A stretch of DNA of 64,000 nucleotides from Bacteroidales bacterium M8 (GTDB taxonomy: Bacteria; Bacteroidota; Bacteroidia; Bacteroidales; Muribaculaceae): positions 1-64,000 of the forward strand of contig LUJS01000025.1 in NCBI GenBank assembly GCA_001689495.1. Reading direction: 5' to 3'. Within the stretch, counting starts at the first letter, position 1, and every line of letters begins with the position of its first letter. Shown here piece after piece: positions 43,398-52,108 of the stretch. A model generated the notes under the pieces. The model did not search any database and was not told the DNA's origin. It saw only the letters and a list, made by a program, of their open reading frames with translations. The position numbers and the translations under genes were made by a program.

Positions 43398-44041
43398 CAC
43401 AGGTAGCCCCCTCGCTGCTCGCGGCAGACTTCACACGTCTGGGCGAGGCCGTAGAGATGGTCAACGACTCGGAGGCCTCTCTCATCCATATCGACGTGAT
43501 GGACGGCATGTTCGTGCCCAACATCACCATAGGTTTTCCGGTCATCGAGTCGATAGGCCGGATTGCCCGCAAGCCCATGGACGTGCACATGATGGTGTGC
43601 GACCCCGGACGCTACGTGGGCATGGTGCGCGACTGCGGCGCGGCCATGATGAATGTCCACGTCGAGGCCGCGACACACCTCAACCGCGTGGTCCAGACCA
43701 TTCGTCAGGCCGGCATGAAGGCGGCCGTGACCCTCAACCCCGCATCGCCCGTGTGCCTGCTCGAGGATATAATCGGCGACGTGGACATGGTGCTGCTGAT
43801 GAGCGTCAATCCCGGATTCGGGGGACAGAAGTTCATACCCGGCACCATCGACAAGCTGCGCAGACTGCGCACGCTCATGGACCGATCGGGCTCGCAGGCC
43901 CTCGTCGAGATCGACGGCGGCGTCAACCACGAGACTGCCCCGATGCTGGTCGAGGCGGGCGCCGACATACTTGTGGCCGGCAGCTATGTGTTCGGCGCGC
44001 CCGACCCGCGTGCCGCCATAGCCGATCTGGCACGACTGTAA
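43394..44041 (+). CDS. rpe: Ribulose-phosphate 3-epimerase
   Basis: 215 residues, TIM barrel. VAPSLLAADF, IHIDVMDGMFVPNITIG (metal-binding His and Asp), VHMMV, LLMSVNPGFGGQKF and VEIDGGVN are all present. It interconverts ribulose 5-phosphate and xylulose 5-phosphate, so it complements the xylose operon metabolically. It is translationally coupled to the DedA gene and 10 bases from queA. Confidence 0.96.
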   Translation: MTQVAPSLLAADFTRLGEAVEMVNDSEASLIHIDVMDGMFVPNITIGFPVIESIGRIARKPMDVHMMVCDPGRYVGMVRDCGAAMMNVHVEAATHLNRVVQTIRQAGMKAAVTLNPASPVCLLEDIIGDVDMVLLMSVNPGFGGQKFIPGTIDKLRRLRTLMDRSGSQALVEIDGGVNHETAPMLVEAGADILVAGSYVFGAPDPRAAIADLARL

Positions 44042-44051
44042 AGACCCGTTT

Positions 44052-45260
44052 ATGATCAAGGACATACGCATTTCAGAATACGACTATCCCCTGCCCGACG
44101 CGCGCATAGCGTCGCACCCGCTGGCCATGCGCGACCAATGCCTGCTGCTGGTGCGCGGCGAGGACGGCACCGTCACCGACAGCCGTTTCGACAGCCTCCC
44201 CTCGCTGCTCCCCGCCGACTCGATGCTGGTCTACAACAACACCCGCGTCATCAATGCCCGACTGCGTTTCCGCAAGGGCGACGACGGCACGGGGGCGATG
44301 ATAGAGATTTTCTGCCTCGAGCCGGTGACACCCGCCGACTATGCCGTGAGCTTCGCCACCACCGACAGGTGCTCGTGGCTCTGTTTCGTGGGCAACAGCA
44401 AGCGCTGGAAGGAGGGCCCGCTGACGGCCCGCGTCACCGTCGACGGCCATGACATCACCCTCACGGCCACCCGCCTCGAGCGCCGCGGCAACGCCTCGGT
44501 GGTCGAGTTTGCTTGGGACTGCCCCGAGGTCACGTTCTCGTCGATCATCTCGGCGCTGGGCGAGATACCAATCCCCCCATACCTAAACCGCGCCACCGAG
44601 CAGAGCGACTCCGAGGACTATCAGACCGTCTACTCGCACATCGACGGCTCGGTTGCCGCCCCGACGGCCGGACTGCACTTCACCCCCCGCGTGCTCGACG
44701 AGATAAGCAGCCGCGGCATACCCCGCCGCGAGCTGACGCTGCATGTCGGCGCCGGCACGTTCCAGCCCGTCAAGTCGGACACCATAGGCGAGCACGAGAT
44801 GCACAGCGAGTTCATAGCCGTGCCGCGCACGCTGATCGAGGAGCTCGCCACGACCGACCGCCGCGTCATCGCCGTGGGCACCACGTCGGTGCGCACGCTC
44901 GAGAGCCTCTATCACCTCGGGTGCATGGCCGCGCAGGGGCTCGACCCGACGGTGCTGCCCCAGTGGTATCCCTACTCGCCCGAACACCCCTCGCTCAGCG
45001 TGGCCGAGTCCATGCAGGCCCTGCTGCGTCACTTCGAGGGCCCCGTGTTCGTGGCCTCGACCCGACTGATGATAGCCCCCGGATACACCTACCGCATAGT
45101 CAGGGGCATGGTCACCAACTTCCACCAGCCCCGCTCGACCCTGCTGCTGCTTGTGTCGGCCTTCATAGGCGACCGCCCCGGCTGGCGCGAGCTATACGAC
45201 CACGCCCTCGCAGGCGACTATAGATTCCTGTCTTACGGCGACGCCTGCCTGCTGCTCTGA
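44052..45260 (+). CDS. queA: QueA-family S-adenosylmethionine:tRNA ribosyltransferase-isomerase (long form)
   Basis: 402 residues. YDYPLPDARIASHPL, LVYNNTRVINARL, GEIPIPPYL, AAPTAGLHFTP, LHVGAGTFQPV and GTTSVRTLESL are strong QueA signatures. QueA builds the epoxyqueuosine side chain on tRNA at position 34. At 402 residues it is about 50 longer than the usual enzyme. Bacteroidota genomes are known to carry both a standard and a longer QueA-like protein, so this may be the paralogue and a second queA may exist elsewhere; the symbol is given on family grounds. Last gene of the operon. Confidence 0.85.
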   Translation: MIKDIRISEYDYPLPDARIASHPLAMRDQCLLLVRGEDGTVTDSRFDSLPSLLPADSMLVYNNTRVINARLRFRKGDDGTGAMIEIFCLEPVTPADYAVSFATTDRCSWLCFVGNSKRWKEGPLTARVTVDGHDITLTATRLERRGNASVVEFAWDCPEVTFSSIISALGEIPIPPYLNRATEQSDSEDYQTVYSHIDGSVAAPTAGLHFTPRVLDEISSRGIPRRELTLHVGAGTFQPVKSDTIGEHEMHSEFIAVPRTLIEELATTDRRVIAVGTTSVRTLESLYHLGCMAAQGLDPTVLPQWYPYSPEHPSLSVAESMQALLRHFEGPVFVASTRLMIAPGYTYRIVRGMVTNFHQPRSTLLLLVSAFIGDRPGWRELYDHALAGDYRFLSYGDACLLL

Positions 45261-45269
45261 GAGAAACCA

Positions 45270-45303
45270 AAGCCGGCCCCGCGCTGATGCGCGAGGCCGG
45301 CTT
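45270..45303 (+). terminator. Intrinsic terminator between queA and ferritin
   Basis: AAGCCGGCC (45270-45278) pairs with GGCCGGCTT (45295-45303), with a further GCGC/GCGC inner pairing. A TTTTT tract follows some 11 bases downstream. It can serve both convergent genes. A short AAGACTTATAGGTCTT palindrome follows at 45317-45332, related to the repeats at 47388 and 55128. Confidence 0.75.
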
Positions 45304-45332
45304 GCTATTGGTCTTTTTAAGACTTATAGGTC

Positions 45333-45851
45333 TTATTCGCCTGCGAGGGGCGAGGGAACGGCGTAGGTGCGGGTGGCGAGCTCTTGGCTTACCATGTAGA
45401 GGCCCATGCCATTGTCGCCAATCAGCTTAAGCTTGTCGATGAGTGTGCGGCAGTTGTCCTCCTCCTCTACCTGCTCGGACACGAACCAAGCGAGGCGGTC
45501 GCGGGTGGCATAGTCCTCCTCCTTCATGGCCAGCGAGTAGAGGGCGTTGATGAGGGAGGTGACTTTCTTCTCGTGCTCGAGGGTGGCGACGAAGGCATCC
45601 ATGGGCGACTCCCAGCTTGTGGGAACAGCCTCGATGGCCTTGAGTACTACACGTCCGCCGCGCTGGTTGACGTAGTTCATGAAGATCTCGGCGTGAGCCT
45701 GCTCTTCCTGAAACTGTACCTTGAACCAGTTGGCGATGCCGCTGAGACCCTCGGCCTCGAAGTGGAGGCTCATCGAGAGATAGAGATAGGCGCTATAGAG
45801 CTCGGCATTGATCTGCTCGTTGATGGCGTCCTGAATTTTGGGATTAAGCAT
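45333..45851 (-). CDS. ftnA: Ferritin
   Basis: 172 residues, four-helix bundle. The ferroxidase-site residues are seen in NAELYSAYLYLS (Glu and Tyr), EEQAHAEIF (Glu-Glu...His) and SEQVEEEDNCR. It stores iron and protects from oxidative stress, in the cytoplasm. The start MLNPKIQDAINEQ at 45851 is the family norm; a longer frame upstream is rejected. A TAATTTTG box lies 36 bases before the start. Confidence 0.95.
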   Translation of the reverse strand: MLNPKIQDAINEQINAELYSAYLYLSMSLHFEAEGLSGIANWFKVQFQEEQAHAEIFMNYVNQRGGRVVLKAIEAVPTSWESPMDAFVATLEHEKKVTSLINALYSLAMKEEDYATRDRLAWFVSEQVEEEDNCRTLIDKLKLIGDNGMGLYMVSQELATRTYAVPSPLAGE

Positions 45852-45887
45852 TTTTCTATTGTGTTTTGTGTTTGTTTTTAGCTGACA

Positions 45888-45895
45888 CAAAATTA
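45888..45895 (-). promoter_or_regulatory. -7 box for ferritin
   Basis: TAATTTTG on the minus strand, 36 bases before the ferritin ATG. TTTG occurs at 45911-45908 but only 12 bases away, so the -33 element is unclear. Confidence 0.45.
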
Positions 45896-45974
45896 CAATT
45901 TTTCTTTCAAAACCCGCATAATCCCGTGTGCATAATTTTGCAGAAAAACTCTTTGCAGTTTAAAACATCAAAAA

Positions 45975-46006
45975 TTTGCTAATAATCAAAATAAATGTTA
46001 ACTTTG
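45975..46006 (+). promoter_or_regulatory. Promoter of the WecA-like gene
   Basis: TTTG (45975-45978) and TAACTTTG (45999-46006), 20 bases apart. An additional TAATTTTG box is at 45933-45940. The start near 46013 leaves a leader of about 190 bases. Confidence 0.75.
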
Positions 46007-46012
46007 CAGCCG

Positions 46013-46205
46013 ATGCGCAGACTCCGGTAGTTTTTTGCCGGAATCAGCATCTGCAATGAACCCCGATTCCGGGCCATTCAGACCCGGTGCACACGCATCT
46101 CCACCTACCCATTGACTTTCTGAACTCTCTTCAACAACGAGTTTGAGAAATAACCTTAATTCGTTCAACTCAACTAAACCCACATAATCCCACACTCGGA
46201 GCATC
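46013..46205 (+). promoter_or_regulatory. Leader of the WecA-like gene with two competing hairpins
   Basis: Hairpin A pairs GATGC (46012-46016) and TCCGG (46023-46027) with CCGGA (46038-46042) and GCATC (46047-46051), around a loop containing TTTTTT. Hairpin B pairs CCGGAATC (46038-46045) with GATTCCGG (46065-46072). They share 46038-46045 and so exclude each other. The second half of the leader (46100-46205) is unstructured and AT-rich with no gene. Confidence 0.4.
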
Positions 46206-47327
46206 ATGGCATACTGGATAATTAATGCGCTGATAGTATTCTCGTTATGCGTACTCTTTGCAGGAGTGCTCATCCCCGAAATCCTGCTCATAGCCTATAG
46301 ACGCAACCTTTTTGACGAGGTCGACGAACGCAAGATCCACAAAGGGTCCATACCCCGTCTCGGCGGCATAGCCTTCGAGCCGGTGATTCTGCTCAGCATC
46401 GCACTGGTGCTCGGCGGCAACATAATGCTCGGCATAGGCACCTTTGCCGACTCTTTCGTGCCTCACGGCCTGCTGATGATAGCCGCATTCTGCTCGGTGC
46501 AGCTGCTCTATCTGGTCGGCATCGCCGACGACCTCATCGGCATCAAGTACAGGGCCAAGTTCGTGGTGCAGATACTCTGCGCCATACTGCTGATTTGCGC
46601 CGGCTGCTGGTTCTCGACCCTGTCGGGGGCTCTCGGCCTCACCGACATCAGCCCGTGGTTCGGCTATCCGTTCACGGCCATCGTGATAGTGTTCCTGATC
46701 AACGCCATCAACCTCATCGACGGCATCGACGGCCTCGCGTCGGGCCTCAGCTCGATAGCCACGGTCATCTACGGCATCTCGTTCTTCTTCCTCGGCGAAT
46801 ATGCCCTGTCCGTCATCGCCTTCGCCACGTTCGGCGTGCTCTGCCCGTTCTTCTACTATAATGTGTTCGGCAACGTCAAGAAGCACTCCAAGATATTCAT
46901 GGGCGACACCGGCTCGCTGACCATCGGCCTGATACTCAGCATACTCGGCATCAAGCTCTATACCATGCCCGCATGTTCGACGCTCGAGTTCAAGCCCGCC
47001 ATCCTCGCGTTCTCGCCCCTCATCATCCCCTGCTTTGACGTGATCCGCGTCTACATAATGCGCATACGCCAGCACCGCTCGCCGTTCCTGCCCGACAAGA
47101 GCCACATCCACCACAAGTTCCTCGCCGCCGGCATGAAGCCCCGCACAGCCATGGTGACCATCATCATCATCTCGGCACTGTTCTGTCTGGTCAATCTGGG
47201 CCTCTCGAACTTCCTCGACATCAATATCATCGTGATACTCGACGTCATCTTCTGGCTGATATTCAACGGCTGGCTCAACAACCGCATCCGCATCTACAAC
47301 ACCTCCCACCCCGAAGCCGCCAAGTAA
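46206..47327 (+). CDS. WecA/MraY-family undecaprenyl-phosphate sugar-1-phosphate transferase
   Basis: 373 residues with about eleven hydrophobic helices. Signatures of the polyprenyl-P GlcNAc-1-P transferases are IHKGSIPRLGGIA, VGIADDLIGIKYRAKF (the Asp-Asp pair), LIDGIDGLASGLS, FMGDTGSLTIG and the basic loop DKSHIHHKFLAAG. It starts glycan assembly by placing a sugar phosphate on the lipid carrier, so it could begin the polysaccharide of the 4.7-18.6 kb locus or an O-antigen. It has its own promoter and terminator. Confidence 0.92.
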   Translation: MAYWIINALIVFSLCVLFAGVLIPEILLIAYRRNLFDEVDERKIHKGSIPRLGGIAFEPVILLSIALVLGGNIMLGIGTFADSFVPHGLLMIAAFCSVQLLYLVGIADDLIGIKYRAKFVVQILCAILLICAGCWFSTLSGALGLTDISPWFGYPFTAIVIVFLINAINLIDGIDGLASGLSSIATVIYGISFFFLGEYALSVIAFATFGVLCPFFYYNVFGNVKKHSKIFMGDTGSLTIGLILSILGIKLYTMPACSTLEFKPAILAFSPLIIPCFDVIRVYIMRIRQHRSPFLPDKSHIHHKFLAAGMKPRTAMVTIIIISALFCLVNLGLSNFLDINIIVILDVIFWLIFNGWLNNRIRIYNTSHPEAAK

Positions 47328-47349
47328 GGGTGACCGGATAGACAACATC

Positions 47350-47383
47350 AAATGGGCTCTGCGCCGATGCGCAGAGCCCATTT
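47350..47383 (+). terminator. Bidirectional intrinsic terminator
   Basis: A perfect 15-bp stem (AAATGGGCTCTGCGC at 47350-47364 with 47369-47383) and a CGAT loop, flanked by T and A runs. It can serve both the WecA-like gene and wbqC on the opposite strand. Confidence 0.88.
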
Positions 47384-47387
47384 GATT

Positions 47388-47437
47388 TACTGGCCCTATT
47401 TGTCCTATAAGACTTATAGATCCTATAGGGCCAATAT
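47388..47437. repeat. CCTATAAGACTTATAGG-type palindromic short repeats
   Basis: Units of the type CCTAT(A/T)GTCCTATAAGACTTATAGATCCTATAGGG (several copies, mutually complementary) lie between the terminator and the end of wbqC. The same family occurs at 55128-55177 and in part at 32183-32215 and 45317-45332. Confidence 0.75.
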
Positions 47438-48040
47438 GGCCTGTTCGTTAAGATATAGCTGCCCTTCGGGCCCGAGGTTGAATATCAGGTCGAGCACGCT
47501 GAGGCCGCCGATATATCCGAGCTGCTGCCGGCGCACCTGACGGTAGGGGGCGAGTGCCTCGGACGCCGGAATCACGGCCTCCCGGCCACCCGATACGGGG
47601 GCGCCGAGGCCGAGTATGTCGCGTATCCGGGCGTCCCACGCCAGCGCCAGCTCCTCGAGGCGGGGATAACGGTCGGTGACACCGACCGTGAGCATGGGCA
47701 GGAATCTGTCGATATAGAATTCAAAGTATGGCGTGCGTCCGTATGCGCTCTCGAGCGCCACGCGGTGCACGTCCCACCACGCGCCGTGGCCCGAGATGCG
47801 GATGTCGCTCCACAGGCAGCGGTGCGTGTCGGGCTTGGCTATCGGCACGGTCAGGTCGAGACGTCCGCGCGTGTCGGCTATGACAAAGCGGTGCGTGGCC
47901 TTGTCGCGCTTGTCGAAACGCACGTCCCACCGCTGGGCCGAGCCACCGCAGCTCCACGCCGCGACATAGTCGGCCACGGGCGCGCACAGGCGCGGCGGCA
48001 GGGCGACGACCCTGTCAGGATACAGTACGGGACGGGGCAT
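47423..48040 (-). CDS. WbqC-family protein
   Basis: 205 residues, cytoplasmic. The family resembles WbqC, found with O-antigen genes and in Bacteroidota beside signal peptidase; its exact enzymatic role is not settled. Visible features are YVAAWSCGGSAQRWD and VALESAYGRTPYFEFYIDRF, the SAYG-PYF core of the family, and NLGPEGQLYL at the end. The ATG at 48040 overlaps the stop of lepB, so it is translationally coupled; a much longer extension upstream would overlap lepB and is rejected. Confidence 0.82.
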   Translation of the reverse strand: MPRPVLYPDRVVALPPRLCAPVADYVAAWSCGGSAQRWDVRFDKRDKATHRFVIADTRGRLDLTVPIAKPDTHRCLWSDIRISGHGAWWDVHRVALESAYGRTPYFEFYIDRFLPMLTVGVTDRYPRLEELALAWDARIRDILGLGAPVSGGREAVIPASEALAPYRQVRRQQLGYIGGLSVLDLIFNLGPEGQLYLNEQAILAL

Positions 48041-49494
48041 CACTCGGCATATTTCGGGGCATCCGGATTGGCGTCGCGCAGTATGCGGTTCCAGCGTATG
48101 CCTCCGTTGAAGATGGATTTGTCCTTGTCGAACGATATGAGCACGCGCTCGGGACGGCCCACTATGTGGTCTTCGGGCACGAAGCCCCAATAGCGCGAGT
48201 CGAGCGAGTTGTCGCGGTTGTCGCCCATCATGAAATAGTAGTCCATCCTGAATGTATAATAGTCCTCGGGCTTGCCGCCTATATACATCCGGCCATCGCG
48301 CCACTCGGCGTCATGGTTGCCCTCATAGTCGCGTATCACGCGGCCATATATCTGCCATGCGCGGGGACTCATCTTCAGTGTGGTGCCCTTCTTTGGAATC
48401 CACAGCTCGCCATAGTCGGCGCGGGTCCACCCGTCGGCCACCCCTGCGGGATAGAGCATCTCGCCGGGCTGGGCGGGCATCTGCATCACCTGCGACACCG
48501 ACTTGTCCTCGGACAGGGCCTTGACCATGGCCGGGGTGAGGGGCGAGGCATAGACCGTGGGCACGGTGCCGTCCTCGTTGACGGTGAATCCGAGCGCACG
48601 CAGCGCGGGCACGTCCTCGGCGGTCACGGGCACCGAGTGGCGGTCGTCGACCGATATGCCGAGCTCGTCCCAGCGGTCGTCGGTCATGCTGCCCTGCTTG
48701 AGCTGGAAGTAGTGGTTGAACTGCACGTTCTCGGGCTGCTCGATGGCCTTGCCGTCGATATATATGACGCCGTCACGGATGGCAATGCGCTCGCCGGGCA
48801 GGCCGACGGCACGCTTGACATAGTTCTCGCGGCGGTCTACGGGACGCCACATTATCTCGCCGAATGTCTGAGGATTGGCCTCGATGGCCTCGCGTCCATA
48901 CATGCGCACCAGCGAGTAGTAGTCGGGATTCTGCACCTTGGCGCACACGGTGTCGCCGGCGGGAAAGTTGAAGACCACGATGTCGCCCCTCTTGATCTTG
49001 CCCAGACCCTTCAGGCGGTGATAGGGCCACTGGGGTTTCTCGAGATAGCTCTTGGTGTTGATGACGGGGAAGGTGTTCTGCACCAACGGGAAGTGTACGG
49101 GCGTGTTGGGCACGCGCGGACCGTAGGCCATCTTGTTGACCCACAGATAGTCGCCCACGAGCAGCGATTTCTCGAGCGACGACGATGGTATCTGATAGTT
49201 CTGACCCACGAAGGTAAAGACGAAGTAGACCAGCACAAGGGCATAGACAATGGCGTCGACCCAGCTCATGACGGTCCTGACGGCGGGATTCTTCGACTTC
49301 TTCCACCAAGTGAAGGGGATGTAGCCCAGAATATATATGTCGAGCAGCAGCAGCCACCACAGGGCCACCCACCAGTTGCCGAGCCAAGCCACCCACAGGA
49401 AGAATATCAGCGACACTATGCCGAAACGCACCCAGCGGGTGGGACGGGTGGCGGCGATGCGCTCCTTGAACGAGGGTTTCCTAACGTCTGTCAT
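48040..49494 (-). CDS. lepB: Signal peptidase I
   Basis: 484 residues. Two or three membrane helices fill the first 96 residues (22-40, 42-60, 80-96). The catalytic Ser106 lies in QIPSSSLEKSLLVGD and Lys227 in ENYVKRAVGLPGE; the later box GDNRDNSLDSRYWG is complete. It removes signal peptides on the outer face of the inner membrane. The protein is longer than E. coli LepB (324 residues) because of an insertion of about 150 residues between the Lys box and GDNRDNSLDS, usual in Bacteroidota. It lies between dapB and wbqC with ATGA overlaps. Confidence 0.94.
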   Translation of the reverse strand: MTDVRKPSFKERIAATRPTRWVRFGIVSLIFFLWVAWLGNWWVALWWLLLLDIYILGYIPFTWWKKSKNPAVRTVMSWVDAIVYALVLVYFVFTFVGQNYQIPSSSLEKSLLVGDYLWVNKMAYGPRVPNTPVHFPLVQNTFPVINTKSYLEKPQWPYHRLKGLGKIKRGDIVVFNFPAGDTVCAKVQNPDYYSLVRMYGREAIEANPQTFGEIMWRPVDRRENYVKRAVGLPGERIAIRDGVIYIDGKAIEQPENVQFNHYFQLKQGSMTDDRWDELGISVDDRHSVPVTAEDVPALRALGFTVNEDGTVPTVYASPLTPAMVKALSEDKSVSQVMQMPAQPGEMLYPAGVADGWTRADYGELWIPKKGTTLKMSPRAWQIYGRVIRDYEGNHDAEWRDGRMYIGGKPEDYYTFRMDYYFMMGDNRDNSLDSRYWGFVPEDHIVGRPERVLISFDKDKSIFNGGIRWNRILRDANPDAPKYAE

Positions 49495-50282
49495 CCGGCT
49501 ATACCTTTAAGCATGTCCGACATCATGTCGTCGATGGTGAATACGCCCTTGCGGCCTGCAATCCACTCGGCGGCCATCACGGCACCGAGGGCAAAGCCGT
49601 CGCGGCTCTTGGCCTCGTGGGTCAGGGTGATGGTGTCGACATCCGAGTCCCACGCCACGGTGTGTATGCCGGGCACCTCGCCGCGGCGTATCGCCAGCAC
49701 GGGCAGCTCGCTGTCCGATGCGAGCGCGGCATTCTCGGGGGTCACCACCTTGGTGCCGGCGTCGTCGACCCTCACCTCGCCCACGCTGCGATAGGCGGTG
49801 AGCAGCGGGTCGGCATCGACTATGTCCTTGGCCATGGTCAGCGCGGTGCCCGAGGGGTAGTCGAGCTTGTGTATGTGGTGCGTCTCGGTCAGCTCGGGCC
49901 TGTACTGGGGCAGATGGCCCATGATTGACGCCAGCTGACGCGACACGAGGCGGGTCACGTACACGCCGATAGAGAAGTTGGTCGAGGCCAGCAGGGCGCT
50001 GCCCGACTCGGCCACGGCCTTCTCGACCTCGGGCATGCGGTCATACCATCCGGTCGAGCCGCATATCACGGGCACGCCGCGGCGCACGGCACGCTCGACA
50101 TTGCCGGCGGCGGTGGCGGGCGTCGTGAACTCTATGGCCGCGTCGGCCCCGCCGAATGCCTCGGAGTCGATGTCGGCGGCATTGTCGGCATCTATGACGG
50201 CCACAATCTCGTGGCCCCTCTCGCGGGCTATGCGCTCGACGGCGTGTCCCATCTTGCCATAGCCTATCAGTGCTATCTTCAT
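49491..50282 (-). CDS. dapB: 4-hydroxy-tetrahydrodipicolinate reductase
   Basis: 263 residues. The NAD(P)H loop is ALIGYGKMGHAVERIA, the catalytic segment ETHHIHKLDYPSGTAL (His pair and Lys), and FTTPATAAGN and STNFSIGVYV complete the fold. It makes tetrahydrodipicolinate for lysine and diaminopimelate synthesis. The stop overlaps the lepB start (ATGA) and it starts 35 bases after the porin gene. Confidence 0.96.
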   Translation of the reverse strand: MKIALIGYGKMGHAVERIARERGHEIVAVIDADNAADIDSEAFGGADAAIEFTTPATAAGNVERAVRRGVPVICGSTGWYDRMPEVEKAVAESGSALLASTNFSIGVYVTRLVSRQLASIMGHLPQYRPELTETHHIHKLDYPSGTALTMAKDIVDADPLLTAYRSVGEVRVDDAGTKVVTPENAALASDSELPVLAIRRGEVPGIHTVAWDSDVDTITLTHEAKSRDGFALGAVMAAEWIAGRKGVFTIDDMMSDMLKGIAG

Positions 50283-50317
50283 AATCGTTGTCTTTGTCGT
50301 GGTTGATATGTCGTTTA

Positions 50318-51367
50318 TCAGAATCTTATCACCAGCTCGGCGCAGACCTTGTCGGCATTGTCGAGCGACGGGGCCTTGACGCCGTGATGATAGAAATATT
50401 TCTCGTAGTCTACGCGCAGGTCGCAGTGCAGGGTGCGCCAAGCATAGGTCAGGGTGCCCCCGACGGTGATGCGGTTGCGGGCGGGGTCGTTGGTCACCAG
50501 CAGTCCGTCCTTGTCGCGGCGGCCGTCGCTGTGTGCGGTCATGCCGTCATAGCGGGCCTGAACGGAGGCGCGGTTGAATATGCCCGCCTTGAGTGGAAAC
50601 CCGTAATCGGCAAAAAAGTTCCATGCGTGTGCCGCGCGATGGCGGTTGTTGACATAGTGCTTGTTCATGTACTCGGCCTCGAGGGTGAGGTTGTTCCAGC
50701 TCCACCCGGCGCTGGCGCCGAGCAGGTTGATGCGCACAGAGTCGGGCACGAGCGTCTGGGCACCCGCGGCCAGCGTCACCCCTGCACCGGGGCACACCAC
50801 CACCTTGCCCGAATATGCCAGCGTCTTGGTCCAGCGTATCTGGTCGGTGATCGACGTGGGGTTGAACGCTCCGGCCTCGGCGGTGAGCATGCGCCACGAC
50901 CACGATGCCTTGGCTCCGACGCCGCGCACGTTGCACATCTGCTTGCCTATGAACGAGCGGTTGGCGAACAGATAATTGCCCGGGCCCTTGAAGCAGTCGG
51001 TGCCGAAGGGCAGGCGGAACTGTCCGGCCTGCAGCCTGATGCCCGGAGCCACCTCGAGGCGCCCCCAAGCGTCGAGAATCTTCATGGTGCCGCGGTCGCA
51101 CAGGTCGGCCTGCACGAACCAGTCGATGGCGGTCGAGAGCTTGCCGTCGATGGTGAGGCGGGCGTTGCGCATCTGAAAGCGCTGCTCGCCACCCTCGGTG
51201 GCCATCTCATAGCGGGCACGCAGGGCGCCGTGAAAGTTGGGCATGCGGTTGACGGTCTCGGCCTCGGTTGCGCCGAGACCCAGCGACGTGATAAAAATCA
51301 TCAGCCCCGTGAGGATTACCACCGGGGCGGATCTGAAGAGAGGAAGACGGCTTGTGGACGGCTTCAT
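50318..51367 (-). CDS. OprO/OprP-type outer-membrane porin
   Basis: 349 residues. A signal peptide (about 1-33) precedes a beta-barrel with repeated amphipathic strands, such as FQMRNARLTIDGKLS, WFVQADLCDRGTMKILDAW and LQAGQFRLPFG, the last being the hallmark of phosphate-selective porin-like proteins. It ends in CAELVIRF, a terminal Phe as in outer-membrane barrels. Substrate unknown. It lies 23 bases after the ECF sigma gene, in the operon leading to dapB-lepB-wbqC, with no anti-sigma gene between. Confidence 0.85.
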   Translation of the reverse strand: MKPSTSRLPLFRSAPVVILTGLMIFITSLGLGATEAETVNRMPNFHGALRARYEMATEGGEQRFQMRNARLTIDGKLSTAIDWFVQADLCDRGTMKILDAWGRLEVAPGIRLQAGQFRLPFGTDCFKGPGNYLFANRSFIGKQMCNVRGVGAKASWSWRMLTAEAGAFNPTSITDQIRWTKTLAYSGKVVVCPGAGVTLAAGAQTLVPDSVRINLLGASAGWSWNNLTLEAEYMNKHYVNNRHRAAHAWNFFADYGFPLKAGIFNRASVQARYDGMTAHSDGRRDKDGLLVTNDPARNRITVGGTLTYAWRTLHCDLRVDYEKYFYHHGVKAPSLDNADKVCAELVIRF

Positions 51368-51390
51368 GATATTTTCATTTCATATTGGTT

Positions 51391-51981
51391 TCAGACGGCC
51401 AGAACGATGTTTTTCTCGCTGGCAATCCTCCGCATGTTCAGGATTGCATATCTCATGCGTCCCAGAGCGGTGTTGATGCTGACTCCGGTGGCTTCGGCTA
51501 TCTCCTTGAACGACATGTTGCGATAGACCCTCATCACCAGCACCTCGCGCTGGGGGTCGGGGAGCGACATCACTATGCGGCGCAGGTCCTCGTCTATCTG
51601 CTCGCCCACCATCTCGTCCTCGACGTTGCCGTCGCACAGGTCGCGGCGGTTGAGCAGGTCGCAGCTGTCGTCGTCGGTCGAGACGGTGTTCTCCAGACGC
51701 TCCTGACGGAAATAGTCGATGATAAGGTTGTGGGCTATGCGGGTGAGCCATCCCGAGAACTTGCCGTGCTCGGCATAGCGGCCCTGCTTGATGGTCATGA
51801 TGGCCTTGACGAATGTCTCTTGGAATATGTCGTCAGCCACGTCGTGATTCTTCACGATGTGGAATATATAGGTGTAGACCTTCTGCTTGTGTCTTTCGAG
51901 CAGTACGTCAAACGCCTCATTGTTGTCGTTGGCATAAGCGGCGACCAGTTCGGAGTCGGTCAGCTTAGTCAGTTGTTCCAT
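51391..51981 (-). CDS. ECF-type RNA polymerase sigma factor
   Basis: 196 residues. Sigma region 2 (about 25-90; DVADDIFQETFVKAI and FSGWLTRIAHNLIIDYFR) and region 4 (about 130-185; PDPQREVLVMRVYRNMSFKEI, then the helix-turn-helix TGVSINTALGRMRYA) are complete. ATG 51981 (MEQLTKLTDSELV) is chosen; a start 39 bases upstream would add a non-family N-terminus. It has a consensus promoter at 52109-52140, and co-transcription with an envelope porin suggests an envelope-related regulon. No partner anti-sigma factor is adjacent. Confidence 0.9.
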   Translation of the reverse strand: MEQLTKLTDSELVAAYANDNNEAFDVLLERHKQKVYTYIFHIVKNHDVADDIFQETFVKAIMTIKQGRYAEHGKFSGWLTRIAHNLIIDYFRQERLENTVSTDDDSCDLLNRRDLCDGNVEDEMVGEQIDEDLRRIVMSLPDPQREVLVMRVYRNMSFKEIAEATGVSINTALGRMRYAILNMRRIASEKNIVLAV

Positions 51982-52108
51982 TGTTTTCTCACTGTGTTTG
52001 TTTAGAGTAGCAATGTTCAATAGGCAATTTCGTTTTTGATTGTGTTAAATTATTTGAAATAAGATTAATTCAAGAAAGTCGTGGACAATAATCCTGTGTT
52101 TAAGTATG

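Noticed and set aside
45270..45332. Small RNA gene in the queA-ferritin gap
   Set aside because: The hairpin there is explained as a terminator, and the following palindrome belongs to the intergenic repeat family; there is no promoter for a separate RNA.
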